Below are positions 12,501 through 25,740 of a stretch of DNA of 64,000 bases, in pieces (the first letter of the stretch is position 1; the number at the start of each line of letters is the position of its first letter). The DNA comes from Callaeas wilsoni (taxonomy: Eukaryota; Chordata; Aves; Passeriformes; Callaeidae): assembly GCA_013398955.1 (NCBI GenBank), contig VWPU01018998.1:22405-86404 (forward strand). The letters run 5' to 3'. A program made the translations under genes and the position numbers. The notes under the pieces are model-generated. The model saw nothing but the letters and a program-made list of their open reading frames with translations. It was not told the DNA's origin and did not search any database.

Positions 12501-13925
12501 CTTCTTAAAGAATCGAACACAAGGAACAACAGTCTTTTTAACTGACTGACTTCCAAAAGCATGTTGACAACCAGATTTAAGAGTACAATCCCATATTAAC
12601 TAATTCAGATTCCTCCATGGACTTTGAAAGTGAAGTAATCAGAAAAGTAAGCAAAGTCCTTTTATGTATTTTCTCACAGTCGTGTTTTCCTTTGTAAGTA
12701 CCATATAAAATAAAAAAAACAAACCAAAGACTGTCATCACTGTAATTATACATGAGTATCTTTTAGATAGACAATTACTCTTTGCTTAAACCAATCTGAA
12801 AGAGTATATAAAGAATGTTTATTAAGCATCTTAGGAACGTTGAAATTCTTCAGAAATATATGGAAGATTCCAAAAAAGAAAGCATTTTTTAATTCTATGT
12901 ACACACTTGAATTTTTTCATTAAAAACTGCTTTCCACTTATTCTGCATTTTAAGTAGTCATTCATTGTCTGCTTATGAATAGTGATCAGCTTTAATTGCA
13001 GAATTCTATACAGAAGAGAAGCAAATACAAAATGAAACGCTTTTTCTTTTTCACTAGTTACCAGACTACACGTTTATTTTAAAGGTAGGAAGCATCTGTC
13101 TAGTTGCCAACCCCATGCTTTCAAGCTTTGAGATCTTTTATTTCGTAAGCAGCTTGAATAAAACTCAGTGTTAGATTTTTGGTAGAAGGCTAATCATTTC
13201 CTGAAGCAGAGTGAAAGGGAACATTCCAGGATAAAACAAGTTTAATAAAACACAGTGTCTGCAGAGACCCTCTAATCGTCAGCCTGCAGCCTGTCCCCCA
13301 TGCTCTGCACCCAACTCTGCTCCAGGGCTTCAGAACCAGGGCTTACAAATTCAGCGAGCCATGCTGCAGGAGGCATGCAATAGAAAGTGAAAACTATTTT
13401 ATTCCCCGCCCCCCCCCTTCCTTCTCCCCTCAACATCCTGGCCCCATGGGACTACACAATAAAGTGCATCTCTGCGCATGCACAAGACAAATCACACATC
13501 CAGAGCAATTCTGGAAAGAATGAGCAATTTGTACTATGTCCCCCTTCAGGAATGGGTGACCTTGTAACACATTTTCAAGCACTGAGGCTTTCTGAAATAA
13601 ACTGCTGAAATTCAGGTACCTACATCAGAAGTGCAATTATGAACAATGAAACTCTATGAATTCATTTCAATATTCCAGTACTGATTTTCAGGAAACAACA
13701 AATACGAGCAAAAGGAGACTGAAGCTTTTTCAGGAGTTTTACATCTTCAAAATCTTGCACTACAGAGTTTAGCAAGGCTATGTTTTTAGCCCTCATTTTC
13801 TATCTTGTAATTTTATGTCAAACCGTTGATGACCAGCCTGCAGATTTTCCAGTAGTTACAGCTAAACGAAAACCTTCTGCTGTACCTTACAATTTTAAAG
13901 CAGATCCACTGTATGTGTGTGGTAG

Positions 13926-13947
13926 AGGGCAGGGGTGGGGGGGCAGT
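13926..13947 (+). other. Potential G-quadruplex
   Basis: The plus strand has GGG, GGGG and a run of seven G separated by only one or two bases, enough for four G-tracts. It lies on the template strand of OSBPL8, inside the long intron. Confidence 0.5.
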
Positions 13948-16900
13948 GGAAAGTACAAGAGAAGAAGGCATTTTTAAACCACATCACAGAACCTCACTCC
14001 TAAAAGCCCAAACAACCAAAACAAACATTACAGTCAGTCTCAAATACATCAATGCATTTTAAAGTGAGATTTGTGGCAGTGTAAAAGCTAACATATTTGT
14101 CTGCCTGTCTGCAAATCCTGCCACTACAAAGAGCTGTTATCTAAATGCATACACACAATACTCTTTCCGATTTCTACCAACATCTCAGTACATCACTTTC
14201 ATTCAAGCGTAAAAATTTGAGGTGGAAATTATATTCGCTTCTGCATGTTTTAAGAAATGCAAGACCGAAACAAACCTGGTAAAGCAGGAGAGAGCTCATG
14301 ATATCCGCCAAATGAAGCATTCCGGATGAGCTTTCGGCCACCAGCTCTTGGAGAAAACACAGATGAAATCCCAGCACATGAAGAAAACCTACGTCGCACC
14401 GGACCTTCTTCCTTCATGAGTTAAGGTGTTTGTGTAAGGATTATGTTCTCTGTGAAAGCTGGTTAGCATAAGCTGCTTGGAACAAGAGTGTTGCAGTAGC
14501 AGCCTTTTACCTCACATTCTGATGAGTAAGATACAAAAGAGGAAAAAAAAGAAACAAACGAAGGGCGCACATGAAAAATGCAGTGAAGAGACAGAGGCTG
14601 CCAAATCAGCAGCAAGCCAAGCAACACTATACTCCTCTCATCAAAGCCCTTAGGATGCTTAAAGTGGAATGGCTTCACTTTGGCTCTTTTTTCTGGGAAA
14701 CACACCACACCTCATTTTTTCTCTCTCAGTTTTGGCCCTACTCATTTCGAAGCACACAAAAATGGTATTTATGTTTTAAAGATTCCTTAAATCAAGTTCC
14801 TGTTAGTCTTTCAAGTCCCAAATTTATACTGCACGAAGGACAACTCATGAGCTATGTGGCTTCCCTGTTTGATATTGTGGTATGCTCTGGGAATCTGAAA
14901 AAGGAGTCAATCGTTTGTATTATGCAGCCAAATTGAACTTTGCTGTTCATGCACTCACCTAACTAGTTTCTGTCAACTGACTGCCATGGCCTCTACATTT
15001 TCATTTCTTATTTTTATTTAAAAGGTGAGGCAATTGCTTTTTCTTCTTAAAACTCTCCCATATTTTTATAAAACCAGCCTGACTCCTGGAAGAGCTGCCC
15101 TAAATAATCTCCACAAAAAAGGCTTTTTATTATTAATGCCTCAAATATTTTATTCAATGAATAAAACACTTAAATGGACCAACTTACATTTGAAACATGA
15201 AAAGATTCCAGTAAGTGGTGCTTCAAGACTAGAAATTTGCTGATCCAAACTCCTCCTGCTGGCAGCTACCAGAATAAAGTAAAATAATCTCCCCCTAACC
15301 TCCTTCATCCACTGCTCGTTACATCAGCAGCCTCTTTGCTGCGATGACCAGCATGCACAGCCACCCTTCTGCATATGTGGAACTTCTTTCCTATTGGGTG
15401 TTTCTCTTCTGGTCTCACACTCCTCACCACAACACCTTATTTCTGACAAAACAGGTTTTGAAACCTTCTCTGCTAAAAACCAGGACAATAGGACACCAAG
15501 AATTGGCTTGAAAATAATAACTTGATTTCTACCTTACTCCATGCTAGAGGTCTCCTTTTCTTACAAAGTGAAACACATGCCATAAATTAAATCAATAGTA
15601 GCGTGAATGTGATCAATCCTCAAATAATACTATTTACTCCATCTCCTTATACAAAGAAGTGTTGTTAACTTCCCAATATATGACAAGGTAAAAAGACAAA
15701 CAAGAAAAAAAAAATACGGGGCATGGATAGCCATCAATAGAAACCATTATACACTATATGAAAAACATGATTCACTTAAGCACAGGGAGTAGGAAAAACT
15801 GGATGAGCATCATGTATTCAGGCCTGTCTACATTTATCCAATCCTGCATCTCACACTTCTTTCAGCTGAAACAGTCCTTATCCAGATGTCCCAGAAGGAA
15901 CAGAAAAAGCAGCTAAAAAACTAAAGGAGTGGAGTGGTGGGGCAATGAGGAGGAAATGCAAGGAGGGAGAACACCTTTTTTTCTGTTTCAGTTTTTTTTT
16001 TGTTTTGTTTTAATAAACACAGCTCCATATCACCTCTCCAAATCTGTCTTAACTACAGAACAGAGCAAATACCTTGGTCCAAAATCTATTCGGAATACAC
16101 GTTCTCTTTTTTCTAACTAAAATCAAGAGAAAGCTGCAGTAGAACTCCCCTTACACACAGAAGGAACTGTATCCTCTCATTACAGACCTCCCTTGCCCAG
16201 TTAATGGGGCTGTTATCTCCTCTTTCAGAGCCAGGGCTGTGACCCTGCCCAGAAGGCTCTGCTGACACTGGTATCCGCCGTTTCCATGTCTCCTACTGGA
16301 ATGGCTGGGTCACAGAGACTAAAGGGAGGGGAGGCTCCTCCATCACACACCGCACACCACTTGCTCTGCGTCTGCCTCCAGCTGCTGGGCCCTACCGACC
16401 ATGCCTGCCAGCCCACCAGCTTGCTTCACAACTCAGTCTTCTCTGCCACTTGATGTTCACATGACTAAAAAGTGGCTACACATTCAGAGGTTTCAGGAAA
16501 CAACATAATCCTGAAGGCTTTTCCCTTACTTCTCTCCATGCCCTCTCAGGTCCCTTGACACTGCTCATGTAGCCAAACTGTAAACAGGAACAGATTAAAA
16601 TACCTCTTTCTCCTTCCTATGCCCTTTTCTCCATTTAGAACTGAAAGCGAACTCTTTGGGTAGATAAAATTAGGAATTTCAATATGGATAACGTTACATT
16701 TCCCCTCTCTGAGGCTCTCTCCAGTCAAGGAAGCTGTTATCCAGGTATTCTAAGCACCTTCTGCTTTAACTCAACAGCAACACAGGAGAGGCAGGCTCCG
16801 AGCCTTTTACCAAAATACGACTCTGTCTCACCACCACAACAGAGGAGGAAAAGAAAAAGATGGAATTTAAGCTTTCTCCTTCATCTCCTCACCTCTTCCC

Positions 16901-17434
16901 CCCCGCCAAGACCAAAAAAATCCCATAAATCCTTTTTCTTCTTCTCTCCTTCCTGGAAATAAATTCAGACAGAGTAGGTCCATCTACTGATGAAATCAGA
17001 CTTCGTGATCTTAGACCAACGTCCCAGGTGGCTTTCTATCCTTTTGATATTAGTTTCCAGTGCTTTAAGAATTGATATACTTAGAAAATGCACTCTCACA
17101 TCTCACATCTTAGAAGTTTACACAGTTTCAGATACTCACAAACAGAACTACAGCCAAGTCCAGCTGCGTAAGTCAGATATGGCAGAAAAGCCTGCATAAA
17201 CAGGGAACTATTTGCACTTTAGCCTAAAGGCATCAGGTGCATGACACAGTGTATCTGTATATGAATACATGAGTTTTTTCATAGCAAAAGTTCCAGTCAC
17301 GATAGGAGGCACTAGACTAAGTATGCCACTGAAAGAGAAAAAAAAGTTTCCTGCTTTCTCTGTTTTATAGAACACCTATATCAGTAAGAAGACAAAAGTC
17401 CCAACATGACTGAAATATTTAGTTCATGTGTCTT

Positions 17435-17461
17435 GGGGGAGCGTGGGGGGAGCACAAGGGG
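17435..17461 (+). other. G-tract cluster, possible G-quadruplex
   Basis: Runs of five, six and four G are separated by AGCGT and AGCACAA. The middle run of six cannot form two tracts of three without a zero-length loop, so this is weaker than the cluster at 13926. It is intronic. Confidence 0.35.
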
Positions 17462-20400
17462 AAGAATCCATTCTCAGTCAGTCTGTTGAATATCTCTTTA
17501 AGAGGAAGAAAACTTATTTAATATATACATTTTTCTAAAGGACAGAACACATTTCTCACACCAGATAGTGAATCAGAGCTTCTTCAATAGTAAATGCTGG
17601 CTGAAAACCAAATCATAATCCTGTGCTTAAGACATTCCTCCAGGATATTGCCTGGAGCAAAATGTAAGTCTCAGTGTACAAAACAAAGTCAAATAGAAGA
17701 TACATGGAGTTCCAACAACTTGTGAACACTTTTGACAAGTCTGGTTTTAGGTTTAAAACATTTCTCCAATGGAAAAACATTTACAGCTGAGAAAAACACA
17801 GTCTTATCAAGAAAGATCTCTCTAAATTGTACAGGCATGAATTCAGTGAAATTAAACTCAAATCAAATCTATCTGGACTACCCAAATGAGGCATTTTAAC
17901 TATAATAATCCTTTTTATATAGATTTTAAACATTTAGAATAACAAACACTCTACAAACTGATACTGATGTAGTAACACAACTAAGAGCATGTCTAGTGAT
18001 GCAAAGTAAAAAAATAATCCTTTTCCCCTTACAGGTACCCAAGGAAAAGCCAAAATCTTCTTAAAAGCAAACTCTGAAAGCTAGAGAGGAAAGAAGGAGG
18101 AAGGAAAGGTTGGTGTAGCAGAGGCAGGCAGAGGCTTTTTAGACTTGCCCTGCAATTTTGACAGTAATGTGCCCTGACATTTCAACATCGCTACCTTTTC
18201 CAGTAGAATTCTTCTCCTCATCTGTGAAAAGGTCATAAATAATTCTCTATATGCAGTACAAACACACTCTTTGCAGCAAGCAGAAAACAGAAAACAGCTA
18301 GACTATCATATCTATGAAGGTTTTATGCAACAACTGATTTTCATTTGTGGATTTGATGTAAAAGAGGTTTTCTCCTATTTAATAAAAAGGGTACTAAAGA
18401 TATACTTGCCTTCAGCACTGATATTTGATTCAGAAAAAAATTATACCTAACCCATGAGGCTACAAGTTGGAGAGTAATTTAGAGAGGTAAATTTCTTTCA
18501 CCAAATATTCTTCTGTTCTCTGGTATTTCCAAGTCCAGTGTAGTTTAGCTGAGGAGTAATTCCAGAGGCAAGCCTGAGAGTGGTGATGAATGACCACCAA
18601 GACTCCCCATACAGTGCTGGCAACTGTCCTTGGCTGCACGTCCTCATTGCTAACAGCCTGCTCAGCTCCTCCCACACGGGGTAAATAGCCTTGCTCACTG
18701 CTCAGCTTTCAACATTGTCATCTCAGCCCTTATGAAATTCTCAAAGTCACGGCTCAGGTTCAAGTAGGCCAGTCCTGCAGATACTGTCACGAAGAAAGAG
18801 AACTTGCTTGAGATGTTTCACAGCCATCAGCCCTGCTGTGCCTTTTAAACCCAGTACCACACTTTCATAAAGCTATAACCCACACAGAAAGGAGTATATG
18901 CAATTTACTCAAGCCACAAATGCTGGGTGGAGTAGCATTTCAGAAATGGCAAGTTCTAATAAACACAATGACTTGCAGAGAGGAATGTGCCAGAGTACGC
19001 ATGACAGTAAGAAAGCAGGAGGTCAGAATAATGTACTCAGGAGACCAACCACAAACAGCAGAACTTCAAACATTTTACAAGAAATTCAGTCTTATAACAC
19101 AGACTAAGATCACATTATTTAGGGCTCAAGCTCCTTCCTCCTACTTTGACCAAAGCCTCACTCACATCCCATTTAAAACAAGTATCACTAAAGCTACTCC
19201 AAATAAGACACACAGTTTTGTAGAACTGGGGCTTCACTTCCATACTCCATCGAAAAACTGAAAAGTGACCACTCATGTCCCTGGGCTCAGTTCCCTGCAG
19301 CAGGACAACAGACATTAATCCAATACCACCTAAAGAACAACCAGTGCCCATGGCTCCCGCACGCTGTTGGTTACAAAATACTTCCTCATCATCAAAAGCA
19401 AGGCAAGACAAATTAAAATACCTCCTAATAAAACAACAAGAAAGGCCAAGAGTCTCCAAGCATGAGGACTTGCAAGGTTTTAGAAAGAATTCCTATGCGA
19501 CAGGAAAAAGCAAAAGCGTTAACATTTTTCTAAGACATTAAATGCATTTACTCTGCAGAGAAGGTGCCGTACTTCAGAAGCAACACTTTGTTAGTATGAA
19601 AGTATTAAGAAAAGGTTTTTGGAGAGCCTCAAGTAGACCTTTTAACAGTTTTTTCTTTAGCAGTGAGACAATGAGACAGACTTATGGGAAGATGAAGTGA
19701 AGTAACAACGCATGACATGCTTAGTAATAAATTGTTCTTACTGTGTCAAGATAGTAAGTTATTTAGCCATTCTTCAGCTTCTCTATTCAAAGAACAGATG
19801 TAGTGAAGGGAAACAGGAGACTGAATGAAGTTACTTCCATGACTAAGTCTGCCTACATGTAGAGAGTAAACTCATAGGAAACGTGAAAAGAAAAACAGAA
19901 ATTGCTATTAAAGACAAAATATAACCCAACTATCCAGGAAACAGCTTGGTCTGGAACCAGATTGATTGGCAAGATTTTGCCATCTGCAAGCCAAATACTA
20001 TTATCAAAAAGAATTATTAATATACTGAAAGCACTAGCTGGGAAAAAAAAATAACAGCACAAACTGGCATTTAAGCAGTGATGAACTGGCAGTGGAGTTA
20101 CAGCCCCGCCCGTGCTCGATGCAGCCACCTGCTGTAATTATGGGCAGCAGGACTTCTCTCCCCAGCTCCAAGGCAGTTCCTCTCTGCTGTGGCTTCAGTC
20201 CCATGCATCCATATGAAAGAACAGGCTCTCGTGACCTCTTGGCAGAAACGTGCCCAGAGCACCACAGCCAAGTGCCTGTCTCAGGTAGAGCTGCTAATAC
20301 TTTGAAAAGACTTCTAGTTCAGTGCCACAGGGCTGTATATTTCCTTCCATTGGTGCACAGTAATCTGTCTTCCACTGACAGCTGGGTAAGAAGAGATGCA

Positions 20401-22251
20401 TTGCTGTATCTCCAGGGCTTCTTGCATACCAACCACCAGGAACTCAGAACAGGGATGAGGAGTCAGGAGCTCCAAGACCTTTGTCACTGCCCTTTGTGAA
20501 TAAAGCTGCAAGTCGCACAGGTCAACAACAAATCAGCTTTAACTTGTTAGTTACCTTGGGTACACACTCAGTAACATCTGAGTCTGGTATTTTCTGGGTC
20601 ATTAAGGCTCCAAAGGCATCTCATCCCTTCAACAGCTAGTAACTGTTCTTTAGGACCTACTGCTTGAAAATGCCTATTCTTCCCTTTCCACCTTCTCTCA
20701 CACACGAAATTAGTTAATTTCTATTTTCTTCAACACTGCAGCATCCTGTGTATTAAAATCCTAGCACTAGCATATCCTTTAAATGTTTCTTCTGGAGTTG
20801 TTTAAAGCACAAGCTCAGCACAACCAAAAATGCCCAAAATCACCTTCACTTCCTTCAAATTCACAGTGATCATCATCATCACCGGCAGACAGGTAATTCT
20901 GTTTCCACTGTCACCCACCTCCCCGCACCTAAGCCACTTCTGTTTCTCAGTCACGTAACACAATATATTTTTATCGTATTGCAAATTAAATTAACAACTA
21001 CTACTGCTCTGTTGGAAAAGAAGGGCAGATCCTGTTTCTTATCTCATGTCAGTGTCCTTCTGGGCACACATGTCCCACAAGGACATACTCACATTTTCAC
21101 CTCATCTCCATCTCACTGATGTTTTGAATAAAGAGAGGAAAAATACAGAAAAGTCTGACATTTACAAGCATTCTATTACAGAGTTTTTTAATAATACTAT
21201 CTTAACTAGATTCCTCCATTTACCACAAATATTGCTATTGAAGCATCTATGCTGTCTTCATAAAAAGTTTGAAATATGTTTTAAGAAAATATTGGTAAGT
21301 TAAAAATATTATTCATCATTTATAAGGAGACTGATTACTTTTTTCAGAAATTTTATGTGATCACTATTTCTGCATTAACTCATTTTATCAAAGAAATAAA
21401 TCAGTATGCCTGAGTTAATAAGATTTACAATAATTCAATTTACCAGGGATAATTTGACATACACAGATGACATCAGGAGGCAGAGTTCTGCTCCACAACT
21501 TTTGAAAATGCAGTCTTGTACTTGGTATTTTTAATGTTAGTTTTTAAACTGCAGTAAAAAAAATTTGTCAATTATTCCTTTTGGTCACATTTATGCTAGG
21601 TTAAAAAAGGAAAAATTCCAAAAGTAATCTTGATAGAAGTTTAGTTGTTTGTTCATTAATAGTTAATAACATTTTTAACCACTGAACGCAAAGACAGAAA
21701 ATGAGCTAAATTAGCATCATACTATCTGTGTGTCAGCTGCTAGAAGTGAAAGATGATTTAGCAGTACTAACATCTATATGCACTACACTTAAAAAAATAT
21801 GGTCTTGGTGAGTTGGCAAGGCCATGCTGCCCACTAGAGCCTAAAGACACAACATCCCACAAACATAAGCAAAGCTTTACAGATAAAGCTAACTCCCCAA
21901 GCTCATAAAAGTTTCCATCAAAAGGCTACTGAATTATTTAGGTCCTATTCCAAGTCTGACAAGTCTAAATAAAATATTGAGCAAAAAACCATAGTATAAT
22001 CATTTAGTATGTTCAAGACATATTAGTTGTAGCACTATGATAAGGACTAGCCTATTCTGATGCTCTAGTTAACTACTTGATGGGCAAGGCAGGAATAAAT
22101 TAAATCCACAAAAATTAAAATTAAAAGCCCATCTCAGGATCAATGCTATATATGGCCAAGTTAGTGTCCGACCACTAAAATTCTAAACTTTCTACATAAA
22201 CAGGTTAAAATCGTACAGGAAAAATCCCCACTATCCCTTTTTTTAAAAATA

Positions 22252-22272
22252 CATTGCCATCAAATGGCAATG
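22252..22272. repeat. Perfect 9-bp inverted repeat with 3-nt loop
   Basis: CATTGCCAT at 22252-22260 is followed by CAA and then its exact reverse complement at 22264-22272. The arms would form a small hairpin. An A/T-rich run lies just upstream. It is too short for a microRNA precursor. Confidence 0.85.
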
Positions 22273-23351
22273 CTGAAGCTCTCTATGGAAGTGACTGTGC
22301 CCTCCACACCTAGACATGCCAGTCTGTAGCCTCACAGGTGAGATACTTCAGCCTCAGAAAAAAGGACAGCATAACTTCAAGGATCTTAAAAATATCTTGT
22401 AGAACAGTGCAAAGATTATATAGAACAGTGACATTTTAAACAGACTTTTGCTGAACAATCACTAGACAATGCTGCCAGATCAAGTTGTACTCTACATTTA
22501 TAATATAAATCTGTACTGGACTCCAAGAAGAAGAGCCCCGTCTCTGTCTCAGACAACATACTAAGTTCCATCTCACAAGAATGACAGGAGTGAGGGAAGA
22601 GGAAGACACACCTTAAACTAAGAAACCAAGTACAGGAAAACAGAAGCTTTCTGAAATCCAGAGCTATGGTCACAAATGAAAACACAGTATTTATACGCAG
22701 GAGCACCTAAAATGATAAAATACATACCACTTACAACTTTATATTACATGGTTCTCTTTGTTCCAAATAGGAAGTCAGTGGCTCAAACTGATGTTAAATG
22801 TTTACCTTCCCTCCCTAGCATGAAGACTCATGCAGTTTTAACCATATTTGTAATACTTGTCATTAGGATCTTACTTAAAACACAAGCAGAAGACACAAAT
22901 TAAGCCTGTTCCTGTAGATTTGCCAAAAACTGGTCACTGAGCATGCCTGTCCCTAGACAGCTGCTGGACAGCCACCATGGTGGTTTCTGTGTTAACACCA
23001 AACTTAGTGCTGGTTGTTCCAGAGACTGCCCCATCACAGGCTTTGCTACATTCCAACTCACCTGGTTTTCAGCTACAAGTTCTATCCCAAACTGGCCTTG
23101 CAACACAGGTGCTTTTTATTCAGGCAGCAGGAAAACAACCTAGGTAAAAGTGGCCAAATAGCACTGCACAACATCCAACTGTCCAGCAGCAAAAGCTGAG
23201 TACCTGTGACACACCTCTCCCTTGCATGTATTTCATCAGTTCTTTGTCGACGGTATCATACATTTTTCTGTTTTGATGCTCTGTTATTCTGTGCCTAGCA
23301 TGATATTGAATTGTTTACTTACATTACTCATCTCCTAAGGATGACTTCAGG

Positions 23352-23587
23352 TGTCAGTGACTGAAAGTATTTTTATTTAGTTCCCTCCTCTCCAAACAGC
23401 CTCGGCCGCCTCCTTCCTCTTCCCCAGTCGAGAGCGAGAGAGTGTCCGAGCCCCAGGAGAGAGGGTTGTCCCCCCGCCCTGCCGTCTCCTGTCTCGCGGT
23501 ATTTTCCCCCCACCTGGGCACTTCTCCCCTGAGCTGATAACCCCCTTTGTCTGTGAAGTATCCAGTCATGATGGGCTATTAGCCACA
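23352..23587 (-). mobile_element. Possible degraded LTR or GC-rich insert
   Basis: A sharply bounded GC-rich block with several CpGs sits in AT-rich intron. Read on the minus strand it starts TGTGGCTAATAGCCC, contains CTCTCTCGCTCTCG, has an AATAAA signal and ends CACTGACA, so it shows TGT...ACA ends like an LTR. Against this, no target-site duplication is visible and the sequence after AATAAA is very short. It may be a truncated LTR or a diverged unique element. Confidence 0.3.
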
Positions 23588-25605
23588 CCTATGGGGAAAA
23601 TTCCTCAAGAAAGAGAAAAAAACCCAACAAAACAAAAGAAGAACCCAAACCCCTACAATGCCTTCAAATTCTGCATCTAAACATTTCCTGTCTCATTACA
23701 CTGTACCACAGGCACACTGCAAAGACCTTGGTTAACTGGATTTCAGTCACAGCAGTCAGCCTCAAGTACTCCATCACATTAAGCTCTGTTCTACTTCATA
23801 TTTTTCAGGCTTCCACCACATCTCTTTTTCTCCAATGTAATAAGCTCACATTTTCATCAGCATCATAATTTTGCCATAAGAACAACTACCACTGAATATT
23901 CACCCAATTTTTAAATGTTGGTCAACCCTCTCCATAAAAATCACCTCCCAAGTTGCAGATAGGCTGCAAGAAAGTAATTCTGGGTTGCTGAATCCTAGCC
24001 CACATTGTACCATTTCTCTACTGAATTTGAATGTAAGCCAAATTTCTTGTTTCATGAAACTACAGCCTTATATCTAGTAGTCCTCCTGAAAAAATAAGTC
24101 AGTGATGATTGATGCTAAAAAAGGCACAAATGCATTTAACTGGCTTAAATTCACTTATATAAGCCCTGAAATATTCAGAAGAGGAAAAAAAAATCTGGAG
24201 AGAAAACTTAGAAACTGCAAGGAGCTTAACGTAGGACAATCAAGTCTTAGTGCTTTGCAAGCCCATTTCAATCATTTTCCTATGAGTGAAAGCCCTGAAA
24301 AAACCACAGCAGTTTGACTTCATAACTTAGTGGGAACATCAATATTAAAAGAAAGAATTTATTACATATTCAAATACACTTGCATAACTCCAGTATTTGT
24401 CTAGTAAAGGATACAACACAGTACAGAGAGAAAATAACCAAAAGTTCTTTCAACATAATAAAAATTATAAACAAGTTATATTTATATTACACAGAAAATA
24501 TTTCCAGACTAAGCTTGACACAAGCCAGGGGACATCAAGTGCTGTTCCAGTGAGATAACACCAGGAATTAGAAAATATATCCGATCTAGCTGTGTGTAGT
24601 ACCAAAAATACTACCATAATAACTTTAAAATACACTAAAATACTATCAGATTCAGCACAGTAACAACTGTCTTTGCTTCAAAGTTTTTTTCTTGTCTAAC
24701 AGAACTGAATAGCAAAACACGAATATGATTTGAAGTTACCTAAGACACCGCCTTTATTACTCTGAAACACTAGTATCATTACTTTGACAAAGCAAGCTAT
24801 GGCAGTTAGGGAGACTCATACCAAAAACAGTAAAGAATATAAAACCATGTCAGGAACACTACTCACAAAAAAAACTAAAGGAAGCATGGATGACTAGCAT
24901 GGCTGCCAATAGTAAAAGGGGAGAAAACAATTTTAAAAGCCTGAAGTTTTCACTGAGAACTTCACACACCCCAAGAAAGATGTCCAATGATTTCCTAAGC
25001 AATAAATGCAATAGTTTCAAATGCAAATAAGCACAAGGAGAGCATCTACTGCTTGTTTTTTTGTTTCTTGAATAGACTATCAGCATGACAGGTCTACTAA
25101 TGAGTTTCACTTTCCATCCAGTCAGTTCTCAGGGATCCACAAGGCAGAGGGACCGCTTGAAAGCTGGCAAAAAATATTGTTGAGACTTCTTTTTTTTTTC
25201 TTATTCTAAAGGGAAGGATCTTCCAGCAGAAGTAATTGTTAAAGTATCTTTCCACAAAAGTTCCACTTATGGTACATCATAACACTGCTGCCTAAAGACA
25301 CAAACACTGAGAAAAGAATGTTACCGTGGATTTTACAGGACTACACACAAATAATAATTTACCACCATGTGGACTGTTCTCCCATCAGAGCATGCCTTAA
25401 TAAACTAGTGCATCAGGTAATGCATTTTTTTCCTGTTTCAGATTAACACATAAAGATACAAATAATTACATACAAAATTTCAATATGCTTTCTTCCTTAC
25501 CTCTTTATTTTAAAAGGTAATGTTTTTGAACCAATATTTGGAACAGATAATTAATCTCAGAATTTAAGTTCTTTAAACCCTCTGTAAAAAATAACTTTGT
25601 CTTAC

Positions 25606-25740
25606 CATGACTATGGGCAGTTCCTGGACTGAGACATGGTTGGAGTAACTCTTTGGTTGGAGTAAAATAGGCTTCTTTCCCCTGATGTTGGTTCATTTTT
25701 CCTGGAGTTATAGGCTGTTCATCACTGTTTGTTACCACTG
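25606..25740 (-). CDS. OSBPL8: OSBPL8 coding exon with internal start of the short isoform
   Basis: This 135-nt exon (phase 1 in, phase 1 out) encodes TVVTNSDEQPITPGKM, then NQHQGKEAYFTPTKEL and ends SPGTAHSH. Human ORP8 has TVVANSDESQLLTPGKM, QRQGKEAYPTPTKDL and SPASPHSQ at the same places. The first residue is split with the previous exon (A plus CA gives Thr). The methionine in PGKM is codon 42 here. The equivalent human Met43 starts the known shorter ORP8 isoform, so the same alternative start is available in this species. The acceptor is ATTTTGTATTTCAG/CAGTGG and the donor GTCATG/GTAAGA. It is one residue shorter than human between NSDE and TPGKM. Confidence 0.95.

Larger units (their letters stand above)
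8451..25605 (-). other. OSBPL8: OSBPL8 intron, about 17.2 kb (phase 1)
   Basis: This is the longest intron between two coding exons in the window. The donor is CATG/GTAAGA and the acceptor ends TTTTTTCTTCAAG. It contains a GC-rich 45-bp minisatellite (9436-9546), two G-tract clusters (13926-13947 and 17435-17461), a perfect 9-bp hairpin (22252-22272) and a CpG-containing GC-rich block (23352-23587). The longest open frame, plus 20092-20499, has no recognisable domain. No nested gene or RNA gene was recognised. Confidence 0.85.

Noticed and set aside
14571..14936. Plus-strand 121-codon open frame
   Set aside because: No domain and antisense to the intron of OSBPL8; an overlapping minus frame is equally open. 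Chance.
20092..20499. Plus-strand 135-codon open frame
   Set aside because: No recognisable domain, unspliced, antisense within an intron, composition like its flanks. Open frames of this size are expected by chance in 64 kb.
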